Under the pieces are notes generated by a model. The model was not told where the DNA came from. It saw only the letters and a program-made list of their open reading frames with translations, and did no database searches. This document shows, one piece after another, positions 1 to 6,020 of a DNA stretch of 10,562 nt. The stretch is from MWEH01 sp964392385 (GTDB lineage: Bacteria; Bacillota; Clostridia; Christensenellales; DTU072), in the NCBI GenBank assembly GCA_964392385.1, contig CAYMPR010000036.1, forward strand, positions 1-10,562. Direction: 5' to 3'. Each line of letters begins with the position of its first letter. The first letter of the stretch is position 1. A program made the position numbers and the translations under genes.

Positions 1-1360
1 CAAAGGGCAATTACTCCGATTTTTCATAATAGCACGTTTTATTTAGATGGCATTTTGGCAAATTCTATTACCACTGGAACCCCGCATACTTTTGAGTTAC
101 ATAATTCTACGGCCACATTTACTAGCAATGTGACTATGGGTGGAAATTTAACCATTAGTGGCAAAGACTCTACTATTTATTTATGTGGTAGTGGTACTGT
201 TATGGCGACTATTAATTGTGATAGTATAGATAATGATAATTTAACGGTATATTTATATGGCACGTCAACTTTGAACTTAAACTCAGCCGCGCCGGGGGAA
301 TCTACTGCAAATATAATCGTATATAAATGTAAGGGATATACAGGGGCTATTACTGGTAATGCCGCAACTAGTGGAAGAACTATAACTATTGATAAGACAA
401 CTGACTTTTCAATTACAAACTTAAAGGTTAGTGACCCCATAGGCGAGAAAGACGCGACAACTAAAGGATATGTGGATTCTGGGTTTGTAAAAATAAATGA
501 TAGCAGACTGTCTGACGCAAGAACGCCTACCTCTCATACACATGGAAACATTAAGAACGGGGGTCTACTAGGAACAGCCGCAAATAAACCACTAATAACA
601 GGGACTGGTGGGCTTATAACAACAAGTTCTTTTGGGACTGCGGCAAACACTTTCTGTCAAGGAAATGATGGCAGACTGTCTGATGCAAGAACGCCTCTCT
701 CTCATACACATGGAGANNNNNNNNNNNNNNNNNNNNNNNNNNNNNNNNNNNNNNNNNNNNNNNNNNNNNNNNNNNNNNNNNNNNNNNNNNNNNNNNNNNN
801 NNNNNNNNNNNNNNNNAATTAAGAACGATGGTACACTAGGAACAACCGCAAATATTCCACTAATAACAGGGGCTAATGGAAGTATAATAGCAGGTGCTTT
901 TGGGACTGCGGCAAACACTTTCTGCGCAGGAAATGATACCAGACTGTCTGATTTAAGAACTCCTACCTCTCATACACATGGAGAAATTAAGAACGATGGT
1001 ACACTAGGAACAACCGCAAATATTCCACTAATAACAGGGACTAATGGAGTTATAAAAGCAGGTTCTTTTGGGACTGAGGCAAACACTTTCTGCGCAGGAA
1101 ATGATGGCAGATTGTCTAATGCAAGAGAGCCTCTCTCTCACGCAACTTCTTCGGATACTTATGGAGTTTCAACCAGTTCAAATTATGGGCATGCAAAAGC
1201 ATCAAATACAGTACCAACAGCTCTCACGGCTTCAAAAACAGGGGCGGTAGGAACAGACAATGGGATTTTTGCAAGGGGTGACCATAGACACGGGCTTCCA
1301 ATAGGAACACTCACAGGGACTATTTCCGGCGGGATATTAACTATAACGGTGGTGAGCTAG
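1..1360 (+). CDS. Phage tail fibre protein, C-terminal part (5' partial, interrupted by assembly gap)
   Basis: The reading frame is open from base 1, so the true start lies upstream; the TTG at 55 is not a convincing start. The first ~140 residues are Thr/Ser/Asn-rich and look like repeated beta-strands (beta-helix-like). They are followed by the linker DPIGEKDATTKGYVD, which is common in phage tail fibres. Next come 56-residue repeats with the signature LSDxRTPxSHTHG, then a C-terminal segment with FARGDHRHGLP, also typical of tail fibres, and a stop at 1358-1360. The frame changes across the 100-N gap (717-816). This is an artefact of the placeholder: joining the flanks directly restores one frame. 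The likely role is a trimeric distal fibre that contacts the host surface; the family is recognised by motif only, and the receptor is unknown. The gene overlaps the next one in TAGTG. Confidence 0.85.
535..1138 (+). repeat. 168-nt (56-residue) tandem repeats inside the tail fibre gene
   Basis: The 12-mer CATACACATGGA occurs at 535, 703 and 971. The first two are 168 nt apart, and the unit after the gap also fits a 168-nt period (base 817 aligns with base 985). Visible units are 535-702, 703-716 plus 817-970, and 971-1138; the end of an earlier unit (INDSRLSDARTPT) is seen at about 496-534. Each unit encodes SHTHGxIKNxGxLGT, then a PLITG segment, an FGTxANTFC segment and GNDxRLSDxRTP. Bases 817-871 and 985-1039 are identical over 55 nt. 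The final unit degenerates (SNAREPLSHATS). The copy number is a minimum because the gap lies within the array. Confidence 0.9.
717..816. other. Assembly gap of 100 N inside tail fibre repeats
   Basis: There are exactly 100 N, the usual placeholder for a gap of unknown length. The left flank ends in CATACACATGGAGA, and the right flank begins with the bases that follow this same 14-mer in the next repeat (971-984). The flanks therefore join in phase with zero missing bases, or with any whole number of 168-nt units. Near-identical repeats are the probable cause of the break. Confidence 0.95.
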
Positions 1361-2115
1361 TGGCAAATATTAGAAAGTTAAAAGTAGGGGCTACGACAGT
1401 AACAAACATACCAAGCGTATGGGCGGTCTGTATAGGTACGAATGTATACTATCTTGACGACGCTACGTTTGAATCAAGAAGAAAGGCTTTACCTAGTTGG
1501 GGGAACGTGCCAAGCGTTACGCTCCCCTATTACGCGGCAGACCTCGCAAAAAATTCACATTATCTGGGGAGTATGCGCCATGACGAAATAAAGTTTAATA
1601 TGGCTTTATCAGACAAACCGGCAGGAACACCAAAATCATTTATCCTTAACCTTGAAAATTTAGGAACAGGGCAAACAAAGTTTGATGGTAGTTCATTATT
1701 TATAACAGTTAGTAAAAACACAAGCACAAATAAAACAGAGTTTGGAGCAGTAGGTAACGTAAAAAAGGGAACAGTAGGTTATTTTAGTACTAACTGCGCA
1801 CAAACTAGTTATAGTGAGAACTCGGGGTTTGCAGTCACCACAGCAGGAGCACGATATGGGAGTAACATTATATTACATATCAACCCGTATACAAAGGAGG
1901 GAGCGATTCAAGATACACCCTTTATCATACAAGGGGTACGGGCCGATGATACTTATATGAATATTTATATTGATTTTGGATTAACGCTGGAGGAATATAT
2001 TAAGTATAATAGAACAGAGGACACACGGCTGCGAGTTACTTGCACTAACGAAGGAGATACAAGCGAGCCAGCTGGGTTTATACAAATAAGAAGCGCATGG
2101 TACTCCGAGGATTAA
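1360..2115 (+). CDS. Hypothetical phage protein, possible tail fibre tip or accessory protein
   Basis: A 251-residue protein whose GTG start shares its first base with the TAG stop of the fibre gene (TAGTG). It is therefore probably translated by coupling; only a weak GGTGGTGAG purine stretch precedes it at about 1349-1356. The N-terminus MANIRKLKVG followed by a short VWAVCIGTNVYYLDD stretch resembles the start of small phage tail-associated proteins. The rest is rich in predicted beta-strand, Asn, Thr and Gly, with no catalytic motif, signal peptide or membrane segment. Its position directly after a fibre suggests a fibre cap, chaperone or receptor-binding partner, but this rests on context only. 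I do not recognise a specific family. Confidence 0.75.
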   Translation: MANIRKLKVGATTVTNIPSVWAVCIGTNVYYLDDATFESRRKALPSWGNVPSVTLPYYAADLAKNSHYLGSMRHDEIKFNMALSDKPAGTPKSFILNLENLGTGQTKFDGSSLFITVSKNTSTNKTEFGAVGNVKKGTVGYFSTNCAQTSYSENSGFAVTTAGARYGSNIILHINPYTKEGAIQDTPFIIQGVRADDTYMNIYIDFGLTLEEYIKYNRTEDTRLRVTCTNEGDTSEPAGFIQIRSAWYSED

Positions 2116-2235
2116 AGTTAGAAGTCGAGAAAATTAATGCCGAACTTAATTCATAAATATAATTATTAAGTACTTAAATATCGCATAAAAAATATAACAA
2201 TAATAGATATATATATAAAATAAGGAGATAATAAA
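2116..2235 (+). promoter_or_regulatory. Intergenic leader with AT-rich palindrome
   Basis: A 120-nt gene-free stretch, much more AT-rich than its surroundings. It contains the perfect 12-nt palindrome TTAAGTACTTAA at 2166-2177 and the 20-mer listed separately at 2192-2211. TATTAAGTAC (2164-2173) recurs at 7969-7978 in the terminase-capsid interval, which shares the 20-mer too. It ends in the Shine-Dalgarno site AAGGAG (2222-2227) for the gene at 2236. No coding potential is seen. Confidence 0.5.
2192..2211 (+). promoter_or_regulatory. Candidate phage promoter element, copy 1
   Basis: ATATAACAATAATAGATATA, an exact 20-nt match to 8026-8045. It lies 24 nt before the ATG of the gene at 2236. 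Sharing between two non-coding leaders and absence from the coding regions I scanned argue for a regulatory element, such as a middle or late promoter. No classical -35 box was found at standard spacing, so the recognising factor is unknown. Confidence 0.4.
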
Positions 2236-2661
2236 ATGAAAAAAGTAGTGAAAGCGGTATTAATAGTTTTAGCAACCATTTGTTTTGCGTTAAGCGCATA
2301 TTATGATGTTGAATTATTTGGAATTACAGCAGGTGGATTTTTATTCTGCTGGGTACCATTTGGAATAGTTCCCGGGGGATTTGGAGTTTTGGCATTACGG
2401 GGGTTATTGTTAGTATTAGGAATTGTGCTAGTTATAATTGCATTAGTAGCAGGAAGAGTAAATAAAAAAAATAAAGGAGTAGCAAAAATGAAGGCATTAA
2501 AAGTATCAAAGGCAAAGAAAGTAAAAGCACCAAAGGCAAAGAAAGTAAGAGGCAAGAAAGGCAACAAGAATGTAATAGTTACACCAGCAGTTGCACCAGT
2601 AGTTGCACCAGCAGTTAAACAGCCCGAAGTCAAGAAAACTAATACTGCAATTAAGTTTTAA
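2236..2661 (+). CDS. Membrane protein with Lys/Ala/Pro-rich histone H1-like C-terminal tail
   Basis: A 141-residue protein preceded by AAGGAG at 2222-2227. Residues ~4-22, ~28-50 and ~52-72 are hydrophobic and probably form two or three membrane segments. Residues 75-112 switch abruptly to Lys-rich sequence with repeats of the KAKKVKAPKAKK type, followed by a Val/Pro/Ala stretch (~113-127) and a polar end. The basic part resembles bacterial or phage H1-like DNA-binding tails in composition only. A strong internal Shine-Dalgarno site precedes Met85, so a separate 57-residue basic peptide may also be made. It lies between the tail-fibre and head genes and is followed by a strong stem-loop. Possible roles include membrane-tethered nucleic acid binding, a lysis or superinfection function, or packaging of DNA-binding peptides. 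None is shown by the sequence, and I do not recognise a family. Confidence 0.8.
   Translation: MKKVVKAVLIVLATICFALSAYYDVELFGITAGGFLFCWVPFGIVPGGFGVLALRGLLLVLGIVLVIIALVAGRVNKKNKGVAKMKALKVSKAKKVKAPKAKKVRGKKGNKNVIVTPAVAPVVAPAVKQPEVKKTNTAIKF
2473..2490 (+). promoter_or_regulatory. Internal ribosome binding site and in-frame ATG within the membrane/H1-like gene
   Basis: AAAGGAG at 2473-2479 is followed after 8 nt by ATG at 2488-2490, in frame with the 2236 gene (codon 85). This matches the quality of the Shine-Dalgarno sites at true starts here, for example AAAGGAG with 8 nt before the capsid gene. Initiation here would yield a 57-residue peptide consisting of only the basic, Pro/Val/Ala-rich tail (2488-2661). 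Confidence 0.5.
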
Positions 2662-2685
2662 CATAAAATTATATCAGTATAATAT

Positions 2686-2720
2686 GGCTATAGGTGGAAG
2701 TTATTTCCACCTTATAGTCC
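2686..2720 (+). terminator. Intergenic stem-loop after membrane/H1-like gene
   Basis: The arms 2686-2699 (GGCTATAGGTGGAA) and 2705-2720 pair almost fully, with two single T bulges in the 3' arm and loop GTTAT. No U-tract follows, and the next gene's Shine-Dalgarno site begins a few bases later. It may be an RNA processing or stability hairpin, or a weak terminator. Confidence 0.5.
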
Positions 2721-2737
2721 TATAATAAGGAGAAGAA

Positions 2738-4489
2738 ATGGCAGACTTACAGCAAAAATCTTTAGGCAAGGTGAAAGGGCTTTGTGCATACTATTCAGAG
2801 GCTACCTTGAACGGTAGGCCTTATGATAAAATATATAAGGATATTCTTGCAGGCAAAAACTATTTTTACAATGAAATGTTAAAAAGAGGTGGGATATTCT
2901 GTGAGTTTGGACACCCTTCACAAACTTCGGCTGATTTTGAAAGGACGGACACTGATTTAGAAAAGGCATGTGTTCTTATTCAAAAAATAACCGAAACCAA
3001 AAAAGGAGAACTAACCGCAGAGGGGATTATATTGGATACTCCTGCGGGAAGAATATATAAAGCTGTAGCCCCATTTTATAAGTTTGGGTTTTCAAGTAGG
3101 GGCTCATATGAGGCAGACCCCAGCAGTAATGAGGGACCTGATGGATGGAATCAAGATTCATACATATTCAAGGGTTTTGATATTGTAGCATTACCAGCAA
3201 ATGAAGGTTCGGCAATATCCGTTACTGAGTCTATAAAGGGTAAAAAGCATATATCTGCAAGAGAGGCATTAGATTTAAACCAAATAGCAGATGCAGCAGA
3301 TGTAGATGAAGAAGAGGTTGAAAGCGAGCTTGATAAACTTTTTGATACTGATGGCGAGGTTGCAAATGCAAAGAGAGTAAACTTAAGAGATATTAAAAAA
3401 GATAAAGAAGAAGGCGCAGATATGGAAGAAAAGGATGTAAAAAAAGAGGGTGGGGATAATACCGAAGATACTACTGAGGACGAGAAAGAACTCAATAATG
3501 TATTTGGTGATTCTAGTGAAGATGCCGAGAACGAGGGTGAAGTTGCTGAAGGTGAGGTTTCTGAGGATGAGCAGTTAACCGATGAAGGCACGGATAGCAC
3601 CGAAGAAAACCTAGAAGAAACGGATGTGGATAATGAGGGGGTTGAAGATGCTAGTGGGGTTGAAGACGAACCTATGAGTGAAGAGGAGCAGACTGCGGTA
3701 TCTGCTGGGGCTTTATTGAAAGATTTACAAAAGGCTTTAAAAGAAAAGCATGACCTATCAAAACTAATGGAGCAATTATCTTTTGAAAAACAAACTAAGG
3801 ATGCTCAAGTAGTAGAACTAACTTCTAAAATTACAAAAATGACAGAGCAACTTCAAAAAGTGGCTTCTGAATTAAATAATCTTAAAAAAGAGGCAGCCTC
3901 ACAAATTGATGGTATGGTTGGTTCTTATAATAATGTTATTGCAGAAAATGATGCTAAAGTATCTATGCTTAATGGCGCAAACGAATCCTTAAAGAAAGAG
4001 TTAAGCAATCAGGCTAAGAAGAATACTGAGTTAAAGGCTTCATTAGAAACGTATAAACAAGCGATAGCCAAAAATAAAGTTTCTTTTGAGAGCTTGAAAC
4101 AAAAATATTCAAAAGCAACCGAGGAGCTATCAAAAATGTCCAAAACAGTTTCTGCAACAGAATCTGTAAAAGCCCAAGCAACAGAAAAGTTATCTGTTGA
4201 GTTAAAGACACAAAAGAGTGTAACTGAAAAGGTTGTTGCTGCATTAAAACGGGCAAATGAGTCATTAATTCAAATGACTGCTAATATGTTTGATATAGAT
4301 GCAAAAGTATTAACCGCAAGACTTCCAAAAGTTTTCTCGCCTATACAGTTGAGAAGTGCAGCGGAGTCAATGGCGGCAGAACTTTCTAGATACGCCTCTT
4401 ATTCAACTCCATCGGTTATACCTACAACTTTTGTAGACAAGAAGGAACAGGAAGAAAACCTTGCAAGTTTACTAGGGTTAGAGGGTTAG
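2738..4489 (+). CDS. Prohead maturation protease fused to capsid scaffold protein (T4 gp21-like plus gp22-like)
   Basis: A 583-residue protein with AAGGAG upstream of the ATG. Residues ~10-165 resemble the herpesvirus/T4-type prohead serine protease fold. A candidate catalytic His59 lies in FGHP, a candidate Ser (119/120) lies in FSSRG, and FDIVALPAN at 147-155 is a conserved late strand of this family. Residues ~185-325 are very acidic (Glu/Asp/Thr-rich), ~325-510 form a long Lys/Glu/Gln-rich coiled coil typical of scaffolds, and the last ~25 residues are a possible capsid-binding tail. In T4 the protease (gp21) and scaffold (gp22) are separate genes; here they are one. Such proteins assemble inside the prohead, cleave scaffold and capsid proteins, and are then degraded. 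An internal ATG at 3422 could give scaffold alone. The stop is one base before the next ATG. Confidence 0.85.
   Translation: MADLQQKSLGKVKGLCAYYSEATLNGRPYDKIYKDILAGKNYFYNEMLKRGGIFCEFGHPSQTSADFERTDTDLEKACVLIQKITETKKGELTAEGIILDTPAGRIYKAVAPFYKFGFSSRGSYEADPSSNEGPDGWNQDSYIFKGFDIVALPANEGSAISVTESIKGKKHISAREALDLNQIADAADVDEEEVESELDKLFDTDGEVANAKRVNLRDIKKDKEEGADMEEKDVKKEGGDNTEDTTEDEKELNNVFGDSSEDAENEGEVAEGEVSEDEQLTDEGTDSTEENLEETDVDNEGVEDASGVEDEPMSEEEQTAVSAGALLKDLQKALKEKHDLSKLMEQLSFEKQTKDAQVVELTSKITKMTEQLQKVASELNNLKKEAASQIDGMVGSYNNVIAENDAKVSMLNGANESLKKELSNQAKKNTELKASLETYKQAIAKNKVSFESLKQKYSKATEELSKMSKTVSATESVKAQATEKLSVELKTQKSVTEKVVAALKRANESLIQMTANMFDIDAKVLTARLPKVFSPIQLRSAAESMAAELSRYASYSTPSVIPTTFVDKKEQEENLASLLGLEG
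3407..3424 (+). promoter_or_regulatory. Possible internal start for a scaffold-only product
   Basis: GAAGAAGG at 3407-3414 is followed after 7 nt by ATG 3422-3424, in frame at codon 229, just after the protease domain. The product would be a 355-residue acidic coiled-coil scaffold. This mirrors phage lambda, where Nu3 scaffold is made from an internal start in protease gene C. The Shine-Dalgarno match is moderate and may be chance in a purine-rich acidic region. Confidence 0.3.
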
Positions 4490-4490
4490 T

Positions 4491-4748
4491 ATGAGAGTAA
4501 GTGAGAATCATTCAATATCTACAATAGACGCTAGGGCAATTGCGCTTTCAATGTCTGAACGCCTTGCAACTGAACAGCGTGTATTATTGAATAATTTAGA
4601 ATCGTTAAGAAAAATGATTACAAGCCCTGCCCCTGAAATAAGTAGAAAACACCTTGCTTTACTTAAAAAACAGGAAAAGGCAATGTCCTTATACAATAAG
4701 ATATTATTTGCTAGAATAAATGATTTGGTGTGTAAGAGGAATAAGTGA
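4491..4748 (+). CDS. Small helical hypothetical protein
   Basis: An 85-residue protein. GAGGG at 4481-4485 lies 5 nt before the ATG, inside the end of the protease-scaffold gene, and its TGA stop overlaps the GTG start of the next gene (GTGA). The sequence is mostly predicted helix with a basic C-terminus (LVCKRNK), and shows no membrane segment or known motif. Tight packing between scaffold and the zinc-ribbon gene suggests co-translation within the head module. Its size and position would allow a small assembly or packaging factor, but I do not recognise it. Confidence 0.7.
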   Translation: MRVSENHSISTIDARAIALSMSERLATEQRVLLNNLESLRKMITSPAPEISRKHLALLKKQEKAMSLYNKILFARINDLVCKRNK

Positions 4749-5920
4749 TAACAAAAAAATATTATAATGCTTTTGTCAGGGGTGAAACAGCCACTGCAAG
4801 TAAAGATAATTTTGAGACCGAGCAGGAAGCCCAAGAGTGGATAGAGAGCCAAGAAGAAATATTGGGGGAGAATATCTATTCTAAGGTAACTACTATTGGT
4901 GTTTGTGATTGTGGAGAGGAACTTCCCCTCCAATTTTTTACTGAAGAGTGCCCAAAATGTGGAACTTTATATAATGCTTTTGGACAAGAACTATTACCAC
5001 AAGATGAATGGGGTGATGAGTTTTTTAATGTTGATTATACTAACGAAGACACTAAATATGACGCATACGAGGGTAAAGGTGTTAGGAGAAATATGGCGTC
5101 TATGGAGGACACGGACACTCAGGAAGAAGAAACCACAGAGGAAGAAACCACGGAGGAAGAAACTACAGGTGAAGACACTCCTATTGACACTACTAATGAC
5201 ACCACTAACAATGGGGATAACATTAAAGACTTTGACACAAAAAATAAGATAACTCTTTCTAATTGGTTTAGCACTATTGATGGGTTATATGTAGAACTTT
5301 TAGAGGCAACAATAAAGGATGCTAAAACCGCTTTAAGGGGCGGAGATGATGATATGGAAGCAATAGCATTTGCAATATCTCGTGCATTTGAGTATTATCA
5401 AGTTCCTTGTTTAGTTGGTTGTCATTTTTTTAAGAAAATGGGGGAGTGGAATTATACTGAGGCTACAAATGATTTTAATAGAGATGTACAAAATGGGTTA
5501 GCAAATATTAAAGACTCAGATGCTGAAGAAGAATATTCTAGGGTTATGGGTGTAAAGAATACAAATAAAGTAAAGGCTAATGCAATAGAAGCAAGTAAAA
5601 AAGCTCCTAAAGAGACTAAACCCGAAAAGATTGTTGGGGGTAGAGAGTATACGGATATAATGGGAGATTTAGAGCTAGAGGATGTGTTTGAAGGCCCTGT
5701 TAAAGAATTTGTCCAACGTTATATTTCAGAGAATAAGACCGACCCAAGAAAACTTGCTATTTTATATGTTTGTTTAGACACAAAATCAAAAGAGACAGGT
5801 AAGGTGGCAAAACGTATAGCAGAGTATACAACGGAAAAGAATAAATTATATAATCATGTAAACAAGTCTTTTGGAGCGGACCAAAAAGGGTTAAAAACCT
5901 TTTTAGATAGTATAAAATAA
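4745..5920 (+). CDS. Hypothetical zinc-ribbon-like protein upstream of large terminase
   Basis: A 391-residue protein starting at GTG 4745, with AGAGGA at 4735-4740 and a 4-nt overlap with the upstream gene. An alpha/beta N-terminus (1-50) precedes CDC (Cys54, Cys56) and CPKC (Cys69, Cys72), a plausible zinc ribbon with an unusual CxC first knuckle. Residues ~120-160 form an acidic Thr/Glu/Asp linker containing three EETTE-type repeats. Residues ~165-391 are predicted mainly helical and end in a Lys-rich segment. Its place directly before terminase large subunit is where a small terminase or terminase-associated factor often sits, but no helix-turn-helix or family signature is evident. Treat that as a hypothesis only. 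Confidence 0.75.
   Translation: MITKKYYNAFVRGETATASKDNFETEQEAQEWIESQEEILGENIYSKVTTIGVCDCGEELPLQFFTEECPKCGTLYNAFGQELLPQDEWGDEFFNVDYTNEDTKYDAYEGKGVRRNMASMEDTDTQEEETTEEETTEEETTGEDTPIDTTNDTTNNGDNIKDFDTKNKITLSNWFSTIDGLYVELLEATIKDAKTALRGGDDDMEAIAFAISRAFEYYQVPCLVGCHFFKKMGEWNYTEATNDFNRDVQNGLANIKDSDAEEEYSRVMGVKNTNKVKANAIEASKKAPKETKPEKIVGGREYTDIMGDLELEDVFEGPVKEFVQRYISENKTDPRKLAILYVCLDTKSKETGKVAKRIAEYTTEKNKLYNHVNKSFGADQKGLKTFLDSIK
5126..5170 (+). repeat. 15-nt triplicate coding for EETTE units
   Basis: Three consecutive 15-nt units at 5126-5140, 5141-5155 and 5156-5170 (GAAGAAACCACRGAG-type; the third ends in GGT). They are in frame and encode an acidic Thr/Glu linker. The length is probably variable by slippage between relatives. 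Confidence 0.85.
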
Positions 5921-5965
5921 AGTTGCTTCACTGCTAATGGCGTAAAGAATATATTAAAGAGTTTC

Positions 5966-6000
5966 TTATGCCCTTAGGAGTGTTATTTCTAGGGGCATAA
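5966..6000 (+). terminator. Strong stem-loop before large terminase gene
   Basis: TTATGCCCTTAG (5966-5977) pairs over 12 bp, with one T-G wobble, with CTAGGGGCATAA (5989-6000) around an 11-nt loop. It lies between the zinc-ribbon gene (stop at 5920) and the terminase Shine-Dalgarno site. There is no U-tract, so a processing or stability hairpin is as likely as a terminator. It ends only 20 bases before the terminase ATG and may influence its translation. Confidence 0.5.
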
Positions 6001-6020
6001 TAATAGGAAAAGGATTGACA

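Noticed and set aside
632..822. Apparent frame change in the tail fibre across the N gap, suggesting a frameshifted gene
   Set aside because: The 100 N are a placeholder; removing them joins the repeats in one frame.
535..1138. Regular repeats considered as a CRISPR array
   Set aside because: The 168-nt units are wholly coding, in frame, and have no conserved-repeat/unique-spacer pattern.
2463..2479. A-rich run followed by AAAGGAG considered as a programmed frameshift site
   Set aside because: A stimulatory Shine-Dalgarno would need to lie upstream of the slip site; here it is downstream and fits internal initiation at 2488 better. Zero-frame translation gives a coherent protein.
3151..3600. 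149-codon minus-strand open frame rich in Ser
   Set aside because: It is the antisense shadow of the acidic Glu/Asp codons in the scaffold region, with no ribosome binding site or motif.
6015..6020. TTG as start of the terminase
   Set aside because: It abuts the AGGA Shine-Dalgarno site with no spacing, whereas ATG 6021 has a normal 6-nt spacing.
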